Below are positions 6,196-7,971 of a stretch of DNA of 7,971 nt, in pieces. Origin of the DNA: SKVJ01 sp964578745. GTDB taxonomy: Bacteria > Chloroflexota > Dehalococcoidia > GIF9 > AB-539-J10. The translations under genes were made by a program, and so were the position numbers. Below the pieces are notes generated by a model that was not told the DNA's origin, did no database searches, and saw only the letters and a list, made by a program, of their open reading frames with translations. The DNA is taken from assembly GCA_964578745.1 (NCBI GenBank), contig CAZODZ010000070.1, positions 1-7,971 of the forward strand, given 5' to 3'. The first letter of the stretch is position 1; each line of letters opens with the position of its first letter.

Positions 6196-7278
6196 ATGTT
6201 CGACAACGGCATGCGTGGCAAAGCACAAACAGTACTTGGGCCTGTCGACGCTGCTGCCCTTGGCGTGACTCTGCCACATGAGCACTGTCTCTTCGACCTT
6301 TCAATGTGGTTTGCAGAGCCGCACAAGTCAAGCGAGCGGCACCGAGCATATCAGCCTGTCAGCCTGGAGAACCTCGGATGGGTCCGTTATCACCCGTACA
6401 ACAACCGCGACAACTGGATCATGCTGGATGAAGACATCGCCATACGGGAACTGGAGCGCTACAAGCGGTTCGGCGGAGTTTCCCTGGTTGACATGTCAAA
6501 CCAGGGGCTCGGGAGGGACCCGGAGGCACTGGCGCGGATATCGAGGGCAACAGGACTGAACATCATAATGGGCTCAGGTTTCTACCTCGAACCCGGCTGG
6601 CCCGAGGGCCTCTCCGAGGATGCCATGGTTGAGAGTATCGTCACTGATATCACGAAAGGTGTGGACGGGAGCGGCATCCGCTCCGGCCTCATCGGCGAGA
6701 TAGGCATCGAGCGGTTCGGCCCGGAATGCCCAATGACTGAAGGCTACTACATGGCGCTGCGGGCGACAGCGGAGGCCCAGAAAGAGACCGGGGCGCCGGT
6801 GAACATCCATCCCGGACACAGCCCCGATTCGCCGATTGAGATTGTCGAGTATCTGAGTGTCCACGGCGCAGACTTGTCCCACGTAGCCATAAGCCACATA
6901 GACCGTACAGTGTTCAGTCATGCAAAGCGCGTGGAACTCGCCAGGACAGGATGTTACCTCGAATACGACATGTTCTCATTCGAAGGGTGGCATCAGACCA
7001 GACACGTTCTGTCTGAAGAGAATCCCGTCCCCATGGAAGTGCCAAACGATGCAGGCAGAGTCGCCGAAATCATTGCCCTCATAGAGGAGGGGTTCATCGA
7101 TCAGATACTCATCTCACATGATCATTGCAGCAAGCACAGGCTGTTCACGTGGGGAGGTCCCGGATACGCCCACATACTCGAGAACATCGTGCCGCTGTTC
7201 ATGAGCCGCGGACTCAGCCGGGAACAGATCGATGTCCTGATAGTTGAGAACCCAAAGCGGTTCCTGCAATTCACATAG
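6196..7278 (+). CDS. Phosphotriesterase-family metal-dependent hydrolase (amidohydrolase fold)
   Basis: The 360-residue protein starts at ATG 6196 with AGGAGG (6185-6190) 5 bases upstream. It is a TIM-barrel hydrolase of the phosphotriesterase-related group, whose known members act on lactones, esters or phosphotriesters. Metal-ligand motifs appear in order: LPHEH near the start (H28, H30), GEIG (E168) where classical phosphotriesterase has its carbamylated lysine, NIHPGH (H205), ISHIDRT (H234) and ISHDHCSKHRL (D309). The Glu bridging residue and overall pattern resemble the E. coli Php-type branch, not the pesticide-degrading Pte branch, so a natural lactone- or ester-like substrate is more likely. 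There is no signal peptide, so it is probably cytosolic. It is divergent from the dehydrogenase, with a shared 155-bp promoter region, suggesting that both belong to one catabolic response. The family call is strong; the substrate is unknown. Confidence 0.92.
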   Translation: MFDNGMRGKAQTVLGPVDAAALGVTLPHEHCLFDLSMWFAEPHKSSERHRAYQPVSLENLGWVRYHPYNNRDNWIMLDEDIAIRELERYKRFGGVSLVDMSNQGLGRDPEALARISRATGLNIIMGSGFYLEPGWPEGLSEDAMVESIVTDITKGVDGSGIRSGLIGEIGIERFGPECPMTEGYYMALRATAEAQKETGAPVNIHPGHSPDSPIEIVEYLSVHGADLSHVAISHIDRTVFSHAKRVELARTGCYLEYDMFSFEGWHQTRHVLSEENPVPMEVPNDAGRVAEIIALIEEGFIDQILISHDHCSKHRLFTWGGPGYAHILENIVPLFMSRGLSREQIDVLIVENPKRFLQFT

Positions 7279-7312
7279 GCCCCGGCGCACACAGAACAGG
7301 GCGGAACGGGGC
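7279..7312. terminator. Possible long-loop stem between convergent genes
   Basis: GCCCCG (7279-7284), immediately after the hydrolase stop codon, can pair with CGGGGC (7307-7312) across a 22-base loop. No T-run follows on either strand. The gap between the two convergent genes is 74 bases and needs some form of transcription end, but this structure is weak evidence for an intrinsic terminator. Confidence 0.2.
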
Positions 7313-7352
7313 GGGCCAGGAGAGCCACGCTTGTCCTGCTTTGCAGAACTCA

Positions 7353-7971
7353 TCAGGCCGGCGTTTCACCCAATGTAACAGTGGTTACGTGCCGACCGCG
7401 GCCTCTCCAGTACGTTACCTCAACCGCATCGCCGACCTCGTGCGCCAGGAGGACTTCCATGAATGCTTCCACGTCCGCCGTGGCGGTACCGTCAAGTTCA
7501 AGGATAACGTCTCCTGCCCTCAACCCAGCCTTCGCCGCAGGACTGTTCCCGACCACTTCGGTGATCAGCACTCCGCTGTCCGTCCCGATGTTGTACCTCA
7601 GCGCTATCGTTGCGTTGAGCGTATAGACGCCGATACCCATCCACGGACGGATGACCCTGCCGTCCTGTACCAAAGCCTCGATAATCGGCAGCGCCTGGTT
7701 GATACTGATAGCGTAGCCCATACCCTCAACACCAATCGTCGCGATCTTGACGCTGTTGATGCCAACAACCCGGCCAGCCATATTCACAAGAGGCCCGCCA
7801 CTATTGCCCGGGTTGATTGCCGCGTCTGTCTGGATGAGATCGAGCAGCGTCTGGCCCTGTGATTCCTGGAGGGACACACCCAGCGCACTGGCGATTCCAG
7901 CGGTAGCGCTTATACCCATGCCAAGCGAATTACCGATTGCGACAACGGTATCCCCGACGCGCAGGCCCGAA
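7353..7971 (-). CDS. HtrA/DegP-like serine protease with one PDZ domain, C-terminal part
   Basis: The gene runs off the right edge, so its start and N-terminal half are missing; 205 residues plus the stop are visible. The fragment begins in the trypsin-like domain (VGDTVVAIGNSLG), continues through TAGIASALG and reaches the catalytic serine loop INPGNSGGPL (serine at about residue 57 of the fragment). The end of the protease domain follows (GMGYAISI), then a single PDZ domain from about IRPWMGIG to the end, with the typical GVLITEV, SPAAKAGLRAGDVI and VTYWRG elements. HtrA proteases degrade or refold damaged envelope proteins. Most Gram-negative DegP and DegQ have two PDZ domains; one PDZ is usual for DegS-like and Gram-positive or Chloroflexota-type HtrA. 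The His and Asp of the triad and any membrane anchor lie outside the window. Confidence 0.93.
   Translation of the reverse strand, partial: SGLRVGDTVVAIGNSLGMGISATAGIASALGVSLQESQGQTLLDLIQTDAAINPGNSGGPLVNMAGRVVGINSVKIATIGVEGMGYAISINQALPIIEALVQDGRVIRPWMGIGVYTLNATIALRYNIGTDSGVLITEVVGNSPAAKAGLRAGDVILELDGTATADVEAFMEVLLAHEVGDAVEVTYWRGRGRHVTTVTLGETPA

Noticed and set aside
1..7971. CRISPR array, insertion sequence or toxin-antitoxin / defence cassette
   Set aside because: I see no regularly spaced repeats, no transposase or terminal inverted repeats, and no small toxin-antitoxin pair. MoxR ATPases occur near some defence-like systems, but the DUF58/DUF4129 partners indicate the envelope-type module.

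Overview
The window is a 7971-base stretch of moderately GC-rich, gene-dense bacterial chromosome. It holds one tRNA tail, six complete protein genes and one truncated gene. I see no phage, transposon, CRISPR or plasmid genes. Start sites with purine-rich Shine-Dalgarno sequences and an encoded tRNA CCA end are ordinary for bacteria. I cannot name the organism. The gene mix (phosphotriesterase-like hydrolase, HIBADH-type dehydrogenase, single-PDZ HtrA, MoxR/DUF58) would fit a Chloroflexota-like environmental genome, but that is a guess from family content only.

Layout: (1) positions 1-55 are the 3' end of a tRNA-Val(UAC). (2) 56-358 is non-coding apart from weak hairpins and promoter-like hexamers. 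(3) 368-4060 is a tight + strand operon of three genes: a DUF58 protein, a polytopic membrane protein ending in a DUF4129-like domain, and a MoxR-type AAA+ ATPase. The genes overlap by 4 bases or are separated by 1 base. (4) 4078-6040 on the - strand carries an ADP-ribosylglycohydrolase-family gene downstream of a 3-hydroxyisobutyrate-dehydrogenase-like gene. (5) 6041-6195 is a divergent promoter region, followed by a + strand phosphotriesterase-family hydrolase (6196-7278). (6) 7353 to the window edge is the C-terminal part of an HtrA/DegP-like serine protease on the - strand.

How the genes may work together: the MoxR/DUF58/DUF4129 set is a recurrent bacterial module thought to act as an AAA+ chaperone with membrane-anchored partners at the cell envelope. 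Here the usual transglutaminase part is absent from the DUF4129 protein, and MoxR is last rather than first. The dehydrogenase and the phosphotriesterase-like hydrolase are divergently transcribed from a shared 155-bp region containing repeats that could be operators. This suggests a small, co-regulated catabolic unit (hydrolysis of an ester, lactone or similar bond, then oxidation or reduction of a hydroxy acid), but the substrate cannot be read from the sequence. The ADP-ribosylglycohydrolase-family gene follows the dehydrogenase in the same transcription direction.

I do not see a clear-cut new defence or mobile system. The most useful oddities are possible CTG start codons at ideal Shine-Dalgarno spacing for two genes, a dehydrogenase with altered cofactor-binding residues, the transglutaminase-less DUF4129 protein, and the structured divergent promoter.
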